Below the pieces are notes generated by a model. That model had not been told where the DNA came from, did no database searches, and worked only from the letters and a program-made list of their open reading frames with translations. A program made the translations under genes and the position numbers. Positions 25,470 through 33,605 of a stretch of DNA of 64,000 nt are shown piece by piece. Each line of letters opens with the position of its first letter. The first letter of the stretch is position 1. Where the stretch lies: assembly GCA_030428615.1 (NCBI GenBank), contig JAUIDN010000006.1, positions 1-64,000 of the forward strand. Reading direction: 5' to 3'. Origin of the DNA: Alphaproteobacteria bacterium (GTDB lineage: Bacteria; Pseudomonadota; Alphaproteobacteria; Sphingomonadales; Emcibacteraceae).

Positions 25470-26422
25470 TACATCCGCTTCCCTTCGCGCAATCGTGGGT
25501 CAACCGCCGCATATAAAAGATCAACAACAAATGTGATCACCACGACCGCGAGCACAAGAAGTGTTACAATGGATTTTACGACGATAAGATCCCTTTGCGC
25601 GATCGATTGAAAAACCAGCCGACCAAGTCCGGGCAGTGAAAAAATACTTTCAATGATAATCCCGCCCGCCAGTAAAAATGAAAACTGCAATCCCAAAATG
25701 GTAAGAACAGGGATTAACGCGTTTCTAAGGCCATGCCGCATTAATGCCTGCCCTTTGCTAAGCCCTTTTGCACGAGCCGTCCTGATATAGTCTTCATTCA
25801 TGACTTCAAGCACCGAAGAACGCATTACCCGCGCCAGTATCGCCGCCTGCGGCAGCGCCAGCGATATCGCAGGGAGCGTCAATGCCTTTAGACATTCTAA
25901 AAAACCGGCATCCCATCCGGGGAAACCACCGGCGGAAAACCACCTGAGCGACGTTGAAAAAAAAAGCACCATCAATATTGCAAACCAGAAATTTGGAATA
26001 GCCACCCCTACCTGCGCCGCGCCCATCAATAACGTATCAAGAAAACCGCCACGCCGTGACGCGCTAATCACCCCTACCGGGATTGCAATAATCGTTGAGA
26101 GAATCAATGCATAAATCGTCAGCGGCACGGAAACAAGTGTCCGATCTGTGATCAGGTCGGAAACGGGAACACGGTAGGTGTAACTCGTCCCAAAATCCCC
26201 CTTTATCATCCCTGTTATCCATGAAATATATCGGTCCCATGCCCCCATATTAAGACCGAGTTCCGAGCGCAGTGCTTCCGTTGCTTCCGTGCTTCCGGAA
26301 AGCCCCATCATATATGCAGCCGGGTCGCCCGGCACCACTTCAATCATCACAAAAATAACGACCGTCGCAACAAGCAGTGTGAGAACTAACGATAACAAAC
26401 GTTTGAGAATATAATGACCCAT
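25469..26422 (-). CDS. ABC transporter permease, DppB/OppB type
   Basis: A 317-residue inner-membrane protein. It has the DppB start MGHYILKRLLSLVLTLLVAT, a periplasmic loop with VPGDPAAYMMG, and six helices. The EAA-like loop RARAKGLSKGQALMRHGLRN contacts the ATPase. It pairs with the DppC-type permease. TAATG overlaps join it to both neighbours. Confidence 0.94.
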   Translation of the reverse strand: MGHYILKRLLSLVLTLLVATVVIFVMIEVVPGDPAAYMMGLSGSTEATEALRSELGLNMGAWDRYISWITGMIKGDFGTSYTYRVPVSDLITDRTLVSVPLTIYALILSTIIAIPVGVISASRRGGFLDTLLMGAAQVGVAIPNFWFAILMVLFFSTSLRWFSAGGFPGWDAGFLECLKALTLPAISLALPQAAILARVMRSSVLEVMNEDYIRTARAKGLSKGQALMRHGLRNALIPVLTILGLQFSFLLAGGIIIESIFSLPGLGRLVFQSIAQRDLIVVKSIVTLLVLAVVVITFVVDLLYAAVDPRLREGKRM

Positions 26423-27894
26423 TATCCATTATCCTCAATATACACATCGCGAAGATCGTTTGACCTTATCGGATAGTTTCGCCACATCCCCTTAACGCCG
26501 CGTTTCCAGACCCCGTATTTGCCAAGCTGAAACAAAAACCCGTTAACCGCATCTTCAGCGATTTTTCTCTGTGCTTCCTTGTAAAGGGCCGCTCGTCCTG
26601 CCGCATTTCCGTTTTTATCAATATCACTGATTATTTTTTGAAAATCGGCGTTGTCATACCCAAAATAATAATTCGGATTGGCATAAATATTAATATCCAT
26701 TGGCTCAACATGGGAAACGACGGTCAAATCATAATTTCGGTTTCTAAGCACCTGATCGATCCACTGCGCCCATTCCATATTTTCAATTTCAAGATGAATA
26801 CCAACACGCGAAAGCTGATTGGCCACAAGCTCTCCTGTCCTGCGGGCGTAAATCGGCGGTGGCAATTTGAGGCTTGCTTTAAACCCGTTTGGAAAACCCG
26901 CCTCACGCAGATATCCACGTGCCTTGTTAAGGTCATACGGATAAAGCGCCGTCAAATCGACATAGTCTGGATGATTTGGCGCAAAATGCGTTCCAATCGC
27001 TTGTGCATTACCGAACATCGCACCGTCAATCAGTTCTTTTCTGTTAATGGCGTGGGCAATCGCCTTGCGAACCAGTATGTTGTCAAAGGGTGTCTTCTTG
27101 TTATTTGTCGCAAGTATGGTTTCCCCTGCTGTCAATCCAACAACAACTTCAAATGCCGGATCGCGATCAAAAAGAAACAGATTTTCCGGCGCAGGGTAGT
27201 TTGGGAATGTGTCGATGTCCCCCGCCATCATCGCTGTATAAGCCGAAAGTGGATCCGTGATAATCTTAAATGTAGCCCAGTCAAGCCGCGCCTGCGCGCC
27301 CCAGTATGTATTGTTTTTTATAAGCTCAATCCGGTCGCCGCGCACCCACCTTTTGAATCTGAACGGCCCCGTACCAATCGGATTTATCGCATTGGTCGCG
27401 GCACTTTCCGAGGCAACAATCACCGCATCACCCAGCCCGATATTAAAAAGGAAGTCCGGATGAGCGCGGTCAAGCGTGATCATGATCGTATAGTCATCAA
27501 AAATATCAATGTTCGCAATTGGGGCAAAAATATATTTTTTTGCGTTCGTAGAATTGGCCGCCCGTGCGCGGTCAAATGAAAATCTGACGTCATCAGCGGT
27601 AAAGTCCGTACCATCATGAAACCTTACCCCTTCAGCCAAATGAAAAATATATGATTTCCCGTCTGATGATAACTCCCAGAATAAGGCAAGCCCTGGGATC
27701 ACTTCACCATTTTGATCAATCCTGACCAAACCTTCAAAAATATTCCCATAAACGACCTCATCTATTGCCGCCGCGGCCCCCGACGTCGGATCAAGGTTTG
27801 GAGGTTCAAGCTGCAAACCAACATTGATACCGTCGGCCCAAATATTTAACGGGAACAAAAAAAACATGAAGACACTGCATAGAATAATTCTCAT
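26422..27894 (-). CDS. ABC transporter substrate-binding protein, family 5
   Basis: A 490-residue periplasmic solute-binding protein with a signal peptide (about 1-20, ending NIWA). It shows the SBP_bac_5 pattern: LEPPNLDPTSG, IFEGLVRIDQNGEVIPGLA, GVRFHDGTDFTADDV and VRKAIAHAINRKELI. The family binds peptides, but also opines, nickel chelates and oligosaccharides, so the ligand is open. Its gene overlaps the preceding Tat-signal gene by 4 bases and the permease gene by 1 base. Confidence 0.94.
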   Translation of the reverse strand: MRIILCSVFMFFLFPLNIWADGINVGLQLEPPNLDPTSGAAAAIDEVVYGNIFEGLVRIDQNGEVIPGLALFWELSSDGKSYIFHLAEGVRFHDGTDFTADDVRFSFDRARAANSTNAKKYIFAPIANIDIFDDYTIMITLDRAHPDFLFNIGLGDAVIVASESAATNAINPIGTGPFRFKRWVRGDRIELIKNNTYWGAQARLDWATFKIITDPLSAYTAMMAGDIDTFPNYPAPENLFLFDRDPAFEVVVGLTAGETILATNNKKTPFDNILVRKAIAHAINRKELIDGAMFGNAQAIGTHFAPNHPDYVDLTALYPYDLNKARGYLREAGFPNGFKASLKLPPPIYARRTGELVANQLSRVGIHLEIENMEWAQWIDQVLRNRNYDLTVVSHVEPMDINIYANPNYYFGYDNADFQKIISDIDKNGNAAGRAALYKEAQRKIAEDAVNGFLFQLGKYGVWKRGVKGMWRNYPIRSNDLRDVYIEDNG

Positions 27895-28415
27895 ATGTCA
27901 GAAGGTCCATTATCCGATGCCCTGACCGCGACGATAATGCCCTCCTGGTCAAGGGATTCTGCTATCTGAACCGTTTTACGCGATACCCCAGGTTCGATGA
28001 TATATTTTACTTCACGCGATATCGGGTTCAACAGCGACAGTTCTTTTCTAAGCACTTCTGCCGCTCTAAGGTTGGTCTTCATAACGCTAAAGCTCAGATG
28101 CGTAAGGTTTTGTCCAAGTACGACTGGAAGATGTGTGGGGCTTTTAAGGAGCTCAATAACCAACTGGTCTTCATCACAGCCCAGGATGTCAATTAACCCG
28201 CGCAGTAAATTCTGCTCTGCATAGGGATTAAAGTGACCCGCTCCGGAATATAAGTAAATTCTTTGATCACTTTTGATTTGGATTAACCCGTCAGCGTTCA
28301 CTGAATTTACCACATGTGCAAATGATGGGAAAGAACCCGTCATCAGAATGCCGGATGCCAACATTCCGACATTAAACCCCCTTCTTGTTATGCTGATTGT
28401 ATGATTGCCGTTCAT
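27891..28415 (-). CDS. Tat-signal protein of unknown family, first gene of the ABC operon
   Basis: About 174 residues from the ATG at 28415, with AGGG upstream (an in-frame start at 28466 is possible). A twin-arginine signal, ITRRGFNVGMLASGILM, suggests folded export to the periplasm. The mature part has alternating strands and helices (IYLYSGAGHFNPYAEQNLLR, VLGQNLTHLSFSVMKTNLRA) and no recognised motif. It overlaps the binding-protein gene by 4 bases, so it is very likely made together with the transporter and could be an accessory binding or processing protein. Confidence 0.65.
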   Translation of the reverse strand: MNGNHTISITRRGFNVGMLASGILMTGSFPSFAHVVNSVNADGLIQIKSDQRIYLYSGAGHFNPYAEQNLLRGLIDILGCDEDQLVIELLKSPTHLPVVLGQNLTHLSFSVMKTNLRAAEVLRKELSLLNPISREVKYIIEPGVSRKTVQIAESLDQEGIIVAVRASDNGPSDI

Positions 28416-28653
28416 CGCACCCTGCATTTCCAGACTTGAAAAATATACAGTAACTTCATGAGACAAAAGTTCAAAGGATAAATCTCAATTTTATCCATGA
28501 TTCATAGAAACGACGGCCATTTATTATCACTTCAATAAACATGTAAATTTTTTACATTTTATTAATCCAATTCCGTATAGAATTCGTACCAAGTGAAATA
28601 CTTAATTTGATTCTAACTGTCTGCTCTTACTCCCTATAAGGACAGGCAAGTTC

Positions 28654-28681
28654 AGGGGCAGGATCCCCCCATCCTGCCCCT
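28654..28681. other. GC-rich hairpin in a gene-poor stretch
   Basis: An 11-bp perfect stem (28654-28664 with 28671-28681) with a six-C loop on the plus strand. It stands out in AT-rich DNA. It lies 18 bases beyond the stop of the small minus-strand frame at 28700, but no T-run follows on either strand, so it is at best a weak terminator. Confidence 0.55.
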
Positions 28682-28699
28682 ACCCTAATAAGTAAACGT

Positions 28700-28843
28700 C
28701 TATGTTATTGACTTGAAAAATTTTATCAGGTTTGCCACCTGAATATAATTGTCGTCAGAAAATCCTGTTGCATGATCAACGATCAATAGCCCAATTAACA
28801 ACATAATTACGCAACAAACACTATTTACCAAGCCCACATACAT
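28700..28843 (-). CDS. Possible 47-residue membrane peptide
   Basis: A short minus-strand frame with ATG at 28843-28841 and AGGAAG about 8 bases upstream. The product has one hydrophobic helix (about 8-22, VCCVIMLLIGLLIV) and a short polar tail (HATGFSDDNYIQVANLIKFF). That looks like many bacterial single-pass small proteins. It sits alone in about 960 bases between the ABC operon and the M20 gene. A hairpin at 28654-28681 follows. Just upstream is a heptad repeat (ACTCAAT three times, near 28860-28880). Coding status is uncertain. Confidence 0.4.
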   Translation of the reverse strand: MYVGLVNSVCCVIMLLIGLLIVDHATGFSDDNYIQVANLIKFFKSIT

Positions 28844-29001
28844 ATTCGTCTTCCTATCAAACTCAATACTCAATACTCAAAATTCAACTTTCCCATTTTG
28901 ACTCAAACAAAACCAAAACGTAAAAAGATAAACTTTTAACTATTTATATGCGAAATCCGTGCCAAAATCATTTTATGAATATGAAACAAATAGTTATATG
29001 G

Positions 29002-29313
29002 TTAACGATAAATATAAAAAAATTCTGTGTGTAAGCCTATTTTACAGCATTCCAGCATTTTTCTCAGTTCGGGACAGGACGCCGATATCAGACAAAAAGA
29101 TGATTTCCCTTCCACAGTGCTCATTTGTTTTTTTATAACAATACTCTTAAGTGGATCACCAGCTTTATAGACCCATGCACATGCCCGATTGGTTGGAAAT
29201 GCAAAAAGAGGGTTACCAAAGCCGGGACCAAAATTATATTGAGTGTTAACGTAAGACCCGACAATATAGTTAAAATTATAATTTGATGCCCAATATACTC
29301 CACACCAAAACAC
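29002..29313 (-). CDS. Doubtful 103-codon frame, possible gene remnant
   Basis: A GTG-started frame without a Shine-Dalgarno sequence. The translation has a protein-like stretch (GPGFGNPLFAFPTNRACAWV, residues about 29-48) and many cysteines, but no recognised family. An in-frame stop lies three codons upstream, so if it is real it may be the tail of a broken gene. Kept only because the region is otherwise empty. Confidence 0.25.
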   Translation of the reverse strand: MFWCGVYWASNYNFNYIVGSYVNTQYNFGPGFGNPLFAFPTNRACAWVYKAGDPLKSIVIKKQMSTVEGKSSFCLISASCPELRKMLECCKIGLHTEFFYIYR

Positions 29314-29382
29314 TGATGTTTACTATTGGAGAGTTTAGGAAAAATAGATAGGCGACGGCATCCCTCGAACAGGGTAAGAAAA

Positions 29383-30675
29383 TTATTCCTTGATAAGTAA
29401 ATTATATGTAGCGCGTGCCATGACCTTAGCGGAATTTAACATATCCTCTACAATCACATACTCATCAGGCTGATGCGCCAGCTCCAGTATACCGGGCCCA
29501 TAAGCAATACAGTCTTTAAGATTGCCAATCCGGTCAATGTGCTTTTGATCATATGTTCCGGGCGAACATACCAATGTTGGTTTTTTACCTAAAATTTCTT
29601 CTATCGCGGCAGATGTAGCCTCTACCACAGGCGCATTCTCATCGGTCATACTTGGTATTACTTCAAGCATGTCGCGAATTTCGTAACGAAAACCTTCCCT
29701 GCTTGTTTCAAGATCGCTCAATATACCAGCTATCTCACCTTTAACATTTATAATATCCTCTTCCACCAGAAAACGCCGGTCAATTACCATGCGGCAGCTA
29801 TCCGGGACACATGGAGCGGGCAAGCCTGCGTTATCCGTTCTCTTTATTTCTTCCTGTCCGCCATGAATACTGTTGATGTTGAGTGTTGATTGCTTCGCCC
29901 CTTCTGGCACAACCGGCATACTTGTGTGACGTGCTGCCATCGCCGGATATAATTTATCCTCAAATTCCGCGACAACCGCACCCATATGTCGAATAGCACA
30001 ATCCCCAAGAAACGGCATTGATCCGTGCGCAATGCGCCCGAATGTTTCTATTTCTGCCCACCATACGCCGCGATGCCCCAAGCAGACCCTATCTACATTC
30101 AGCGGTTCAGGGATAATAACATGATCAACCCGATCTTTTGAAAAATACCCTTTTTCCGCCAGATAAGCGACGCCACCAAGCCCTCCGGATTCCTCATCCG
30201 CTGTGCCGGAAATTTCAATTGCACCTTTAAGCTCCACTCCGCTTTTTATCAGGGCCTCAACTGCAATGATGGAGGCCGCAAGCCCCCCTTTCATATCACA
30301 CGCACCACGACCATATATTTTCCCGTCTATAAGGTCAGCCGCAAATGGGTCCTTCGTCCAGCCATCGCCCGTTTCAACCACATCAATATGACTGTTGAAA
30401 TGAACGCAAGGCCCCTTTCTGCCTGTTTCATAACGGGCGATCACGTTATAACGGGGGTATTCGGCACTATCACCTGGTGCGCCGTAAGCGCGTACATACT
30501 CGACTGTAAAACCGCTATTTTTTAATCGATTGCCGATATATTCAACGCAGACCTGATAATCGTTGCCCGGCGGGTTCACGGTGGGAAAGCGGATAAGATC
30601 CTGACAAAGTCGGATGAGACTGTCTTCTGATTTTTCAATTAACTCAAATACGGGTTCTAGAACTTGATCACTCAT
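29383..30675 (-). CDS. M20 family amidohydrolase (ArgE/DapE type)
   Basis: A 430-residue di-zinc hydrolase. Metal and catalytic residues are His96 and Asp98 (NSHIDVV), Asp127 (GRGACDMKGG) and Glu161-Glu162 (ADEESGG). A dimerisation domain spans about 200-320. The family removes acyl groups from amino acids or cleaves small amides; the exact substrate is uncertain. It lies between the ABC operon and the acylation pair, on the same strand as both. A 14-bp hairpin (30675-30710) overlaps its ribosome-binding site and start, suggesting translational control. Confidence 0.9.
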   Translation of the reverse strand: MSDQVLEPVFELIEKSEDSLIRLCQDLIRFPTVNPPGNDYQVCVEYIGNRLKNSGFTVEYVRAYGAPGDSAEYPRYNVIARYETGRKGPCVHFNSHIDVVETGDGWTKDPFAADLIDGKIYGRGACDMKGGLAASIIAVEALIKSGVELKGAIEISGTADEESGGLGGVAYLAEKGYFSKDRVDHVIIPEPLNVDRVCLGHRGVWWAEIETFGRIAHGSMPFLGDCAIRHMGAVVAEFEDKLYPAMAARHTSMPVVPEGAKQSTLNINSIHGGQEEIKRTDNAGLPAPCVPDSCRMVIDRRFLVEEDIINVKGEIAGILSDLETSREGFRYEIRDMLEVIPSMTDENAPVVEATSAAIEEILGKKPTLVCSPGTYDQKHIDRIGNLKDCIAYGPGILELAHQPDEYVIVEDMLNSAKVMARATYNLLIKE

Positions 30676-30710
30676 AAATTTTTCCGGTTTTTATATACCG
30701 GAAAAATTTA
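30675..30710 (-). promoter_or_regulatory. Hairpin covering the ribosome-binding site and start of the M20 gene
   Basis: TAAATTTTTCCGGT (30675-30688) is exactly inverted at 30697-30710, a 14-bp stem with an 8-base loop. Read on the minus strand, the 3' arm contains the GGAAA ribosome-binding sequence and reaches the first base of the ATG. It could block translation until opened, or act as a boundary after the upstream acyltransferase gene. The arm is followed by coding sequence, not a T-run, so it is not a standard terminator. Confidence 0.5.
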
Positions 30711-30763
30711 TTCTTTATTACCTGTCACCACAAGCCTTTTATTTTCAAATTTTCAATAACGCA

Positions 30764-32185
30764 TTAAAATTGAAAATAGATAAAGGGGGCTTCTTCTGTG
30801 GATAAAACGATAAGCACATATGTCAAAGTTACCATAAACATTGATTGAACAACTAACGGCACTCTGCAGTAAATATCTTTCCAAAATATGTTCCAATGAG
30901 TTGGCGTATATTGAAGTGCGAAAGCCAAAAGAAGCATCCCAAGCCCCAAAACATCAAATGGTGTATTGGTGACGGAAAAATTGGTCATGGCCGTACCATA
31001 CTCCATTGCACTCTCCACTGAACCACCCCTGAAAAACAGGCGGGAAAATGCGATAACATTAAAAATCCAAAACATCTGAAGACCAAGCCTGAAGCCTTTA
31101 TATTCCGGCTCCGGAATTCCCTGATCTGCCCTCCTATTGCGCCGCCATCTTTCCAGACAGACTAGTCCACCGTGTATAAGACCATAGACCACGAAGTTCC
31201 AACCGGCGCCGTGCCAGATACCAATGGCAACGAACGTAATCATCAGATTGAAGTAGACATTGCCGTATTTCGAACCGCCGACGCTAAAAAAAAGATAATC
31301 CCGGAAAAAGGAAGACATCGATATATGCCATCGCTGCCAGAAGTTCGAGACACTGATTGCTTTATACGGCCTATTAAAGTTTATATGTAATTCATATCCG
31401 AGCGCACGGGCAATCCCTCTGGCAATATCGGTATAGCCGGAAAAATCCATGTAAACCTGATAACTATATGCATATATCCCGATTAATAAAAAAATCGGTG
31501 AGAAGTTTCCGGGGTTTGCAAAAGCCGGATCGACAATGTGAACGGCCAATATGTCCGCAAATGCTATTTTCTTAATCAATCCTCTGACGATAAGGGCAAT
31601 GCCGCTCTCCATCGCATTATCTTCTTCCTTATGCTTACCTTCAAGCTGAGGAAGAAAATCAGCGGCCCTGACAATCGGCCCGGCCACAAGCTGTGGGAAA
31701 AAGGCGACAAACAGAGCAAAATCGGAAAAACTTTCAACGGGTTTGATCTTACCGCGATAAATATCCAATGTATAACTGATACTTTGGAAAGTGTAGAAAG
31801 AAATACCAACGGGAAGGGCGATATTAAGAAGTGGTAATTCACCCGAAAATCCAAGGTTTGTAAGCAGGATATTCATACTGTCGATGAAAAAATTGGTGTA
31901 TTTAAAGTAACCCAGTATGGCTAAACTTGAAAGGAGTGACACCGCCAGCCAACGCTTTTTCGCTCCCTTATCCGTAGCCTCTGCTATCTTCGGACCCACT
32001 ATATAATTGATAGCGGTAATGCCGAGAATAAGTGCTGCAAAACGATAGTCCCAGCACATATAAAAAAAGTAGCTGGCAAACAGAAGAAAAAGTTTTTTTA
32101 AATTTTGATATTTTGCCAAAACAACCCGCGCCATAAAAAGCACGATAATAAGAAATACAAAAAACTGAAAAGATTGGAAACTCAC
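30764..32185 (-). CDS. MBOAT family O-acyltransferase (AlgI/DltB-like)
   Basis: A 473-residue polytopic membrane protein with about ten to twelve helices. The family signature is present: the invariant His325 in GIWHGAGWNF, plus SFYTFQSISYTLDIYRG, QLVAGPIVRA, YQVYMDFSGYTDIARG and NFWQRWHIS. Such proteins move acyl (usually acetyl) groups across the inner membrane onto polysaccharides or other envelope polymers. The adjacent SGNH-type gene, which overlaps by 4 bases (ATGA), should finish the transfer. No polysaccharide-synthesis genes are nearby. Confidence 0.93.
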   Translation of the reverse strand: MSFQSFQFFVFLIIVLFMARVVLAKYQNLKKLFLLFASYFFYMCWDYRFAALILGITAINYIVGPKIAEATDKGAKKRWLAVSLLSSLAILGYFKYTNFFIDSMNILLTNLGFSGELPLLNIALPVGISFYTFQSISYTLDIYRGKIKPVESFSDFALFVAFFPQLVAGPIVRAADFLPQLEGKHKEEDNAMESGIALIVRGLIKKIAFADILAVHIVDPAFANPGNFSPIFLLIGIYAYSYQVYMDFSGYTDIARGIARALGYELHINFNRPYKAISVSNFWQRWHISMSSFFRDYLFFSVGGSKYGNVYFNLMITFVAIGIWHGAGWNFVVYGLIHGGLVCLERWRRNRRADQGIPEPEYKGFRLGLQMFWIFNVIAFSRLFFRGGSVESAMEYGTAMTNFSVTNTPFDVLGLGMLLLAFALQYTPTHWNIFWKDIYCRVPLVVQSMFMVTLTYVLIVLSTEEAPFIYFQF

Positions 32186-33294
32186 TTTACTTCCCTTCTC
32201 GTCAGAAACTGATCAGCGTTTAATAAACCCTCTTCCGCAATTTTTTTCGTGATCAAATCAGCGACAAAATCGTTTCCTTTTAGAGTAAAATGGATGGAGT
32301 CATCGAAATAGCCGTCACCCGCAGGCATTATCTGATCTAATCTCAAAATGGGTAAATTATAGTCATTGCTGACATTTATAATTTCATCGTTATGCATATC
32401 GTAAACATCCTGAAGTCCGTCAATATCAAAACACAGGCTTTTATTTTGCGAAAACTCAGCCAATTCGATTTGTTTTTCTCTTGGCATGTCCCGTCTGAAG
32501 GCCCGTGTATTTGCGACCATCAATATTGGGATATTTTCTTCGTTCACGGCCTCTACGATAGCTTGCAGTCTTTCGCGATATGGCATTAAATCCAATTCCG
32601 CAGGATCAACAAAATTATCGCTCTCCGCCTTAATTTCGCGAACAAATTCTGTGTTTTTCACTAACAATTCGGAAGTCAAAATCCAATTAGGCAGTTTGAA
32701 ATCTACCAGTCTATAATTTGTTTCATTTTGATCCGGAACACCCGTACAATAAAAGGCTATGTCATTAAACCCTGTATACCAGACTAATAGATCTATATTG
32801 AGCGGCTTTAAAATTTTATCAAATACTGTTTTTTGCTCAAACAGGCTAAACCCATTTATACCGGCATTGATAACATTGATTTTTTTATTCGGAATTAATT
32901 GTTCCAGTTGATCCTGAATCCGATAGGGCAATGTTTCTTCATTTACCGGATTTGTATGTCCCATAACTGTCGACGCACCAAGCACGGCCACACGCAATTC
33001 ATTCGCTCGTTTTTCCAGTGAAATTTCCGGGCTTCTCAAGCCAAATGAATTGGATTTGATTATTTGGTTATCCTTGTCTGATACGCTGCTCGGGCGCAAC
33101 AGGTTCAATTGAAATTCTTCGTTAAAAACGACAGTGTCTTCTTCAAGAAGTCGGTCAGATAACCTGTCCTCCTCTTTTAAATAAAGTCTGAATTGCAATG
33201 CGCCTTCGATCAGGCAGAAAGCAAGAAGCGTATACGCGAGAGCGAACCAGGCCTTTTTACTACCAGAACTTGGAAACAGTCTTTTTAAGAGCAT
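32182..33294 (-). CDS. Membrane-anchored SGNH hydrolase/acyltransferase partner of the MBOAT protein
   Basis: About 370 residues from the ATG at 33294, with AAGG 7 bases upstream; the longer frame to 33381 adds an unlikely N terminus. One N-terminal membrane helix (about 14-33) is followed by an SGNH domain in the periplasm. Block I is GASTVMGH (Ser about 108), FND lies in the middle (YTGFNDIAFY), and block V is DSIH (Asp about 332, His about 335). Paired with the overlapping MBOAT gene it should work like AlgJ/AlgX or PatB in O-acetylation. Confidence 0.85.
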   Translation of the reverse strand: MLLKRLFPSSGSKKAWFALAYTLLAFCLIEGALQFRLYLKEEDRLSDRLLEEDTVVFNEEFQLNLLRPSSVSDKDNQIIKSNSFGLRSPEISLEKRANELRVAVLGASTVMGHTNPVNEETLPYRIQDQLEQLIPNKKINVINAGINGFSLFEQKTVFDKILKPLNIDLLVWYTGFNDIAFYCTGVPDQNETNYRLVDFKLPNWILTSELLVKNTEFVREIKAESDNFVDPAELDLMPYRERLQAIVEAVNEENIPILMVANTRAFRRDMPREKQIELAEFSQNKSLCFDIDGLQDVYDMHNDEIINVSNDYNLPILRLDQIMPAGDGYFDDSIHFTLKGNDFVADLITKKIAEEGLLNADQFLTRREVK

Positions 33295-33519
33295 TGCTTT
33301 ACCTTCATTGCCGTAAGTTATGCTATCAAATACAAAAAACGTGCCACTTTTGAAAAAACGGCACATCTTGAGAAAATACAATAGCCAAATATAGTTAACG
33401 AACAGTGTAGCTGCTGGTGAATGTAATTTTTTTTTACAACATCCCTTAAGCTCTTCCCAATTTGATACACGCCGGAAACGATTTACTTCTGTGAATTTTT
33501 AAGTGATACTTCGTAAATA

Positions 33520-33533
33520 TTGATCTGGATCAA
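33520..33533 (+). promoter_or_regulatory. Perfect FNR/FixK box upstream of the second universal stress gene
   Basis: TTGATCTGGATCAA matches the FNR/FixK consensus TTGAT-N4-ATCAA exactly. A -10-like TATTAT (33555-33560) is centred 31 bases downstream, close to the class II arrangement. The gene starts about 79 bases past the box centre. The rest of the 33295-33605 gap holds no gene. Confidence 0.8.
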
Positions 33534-33605
33534 GGTTGCTTTTGACCGGTCTTATATTATGGTATTAATTCAACAGAAATAAGAATTCATCAGGGAGAAA
33601 TTTAG

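Noticed and set aside
26638-27579. 313-codon plus-strand frame opposite the substrate-binding protein gene
   Set aside because: The minus-strand gene is complete with a signal peptide and family motifs; the opposite frame has no ribosome-binding site and an unnatural composition.
28860-28885. ACTCAAT heptad repeats as the start of a CRISPR or satellite array
   Set aside because: Only about three short copies are present, with no spacers and no cas genes.
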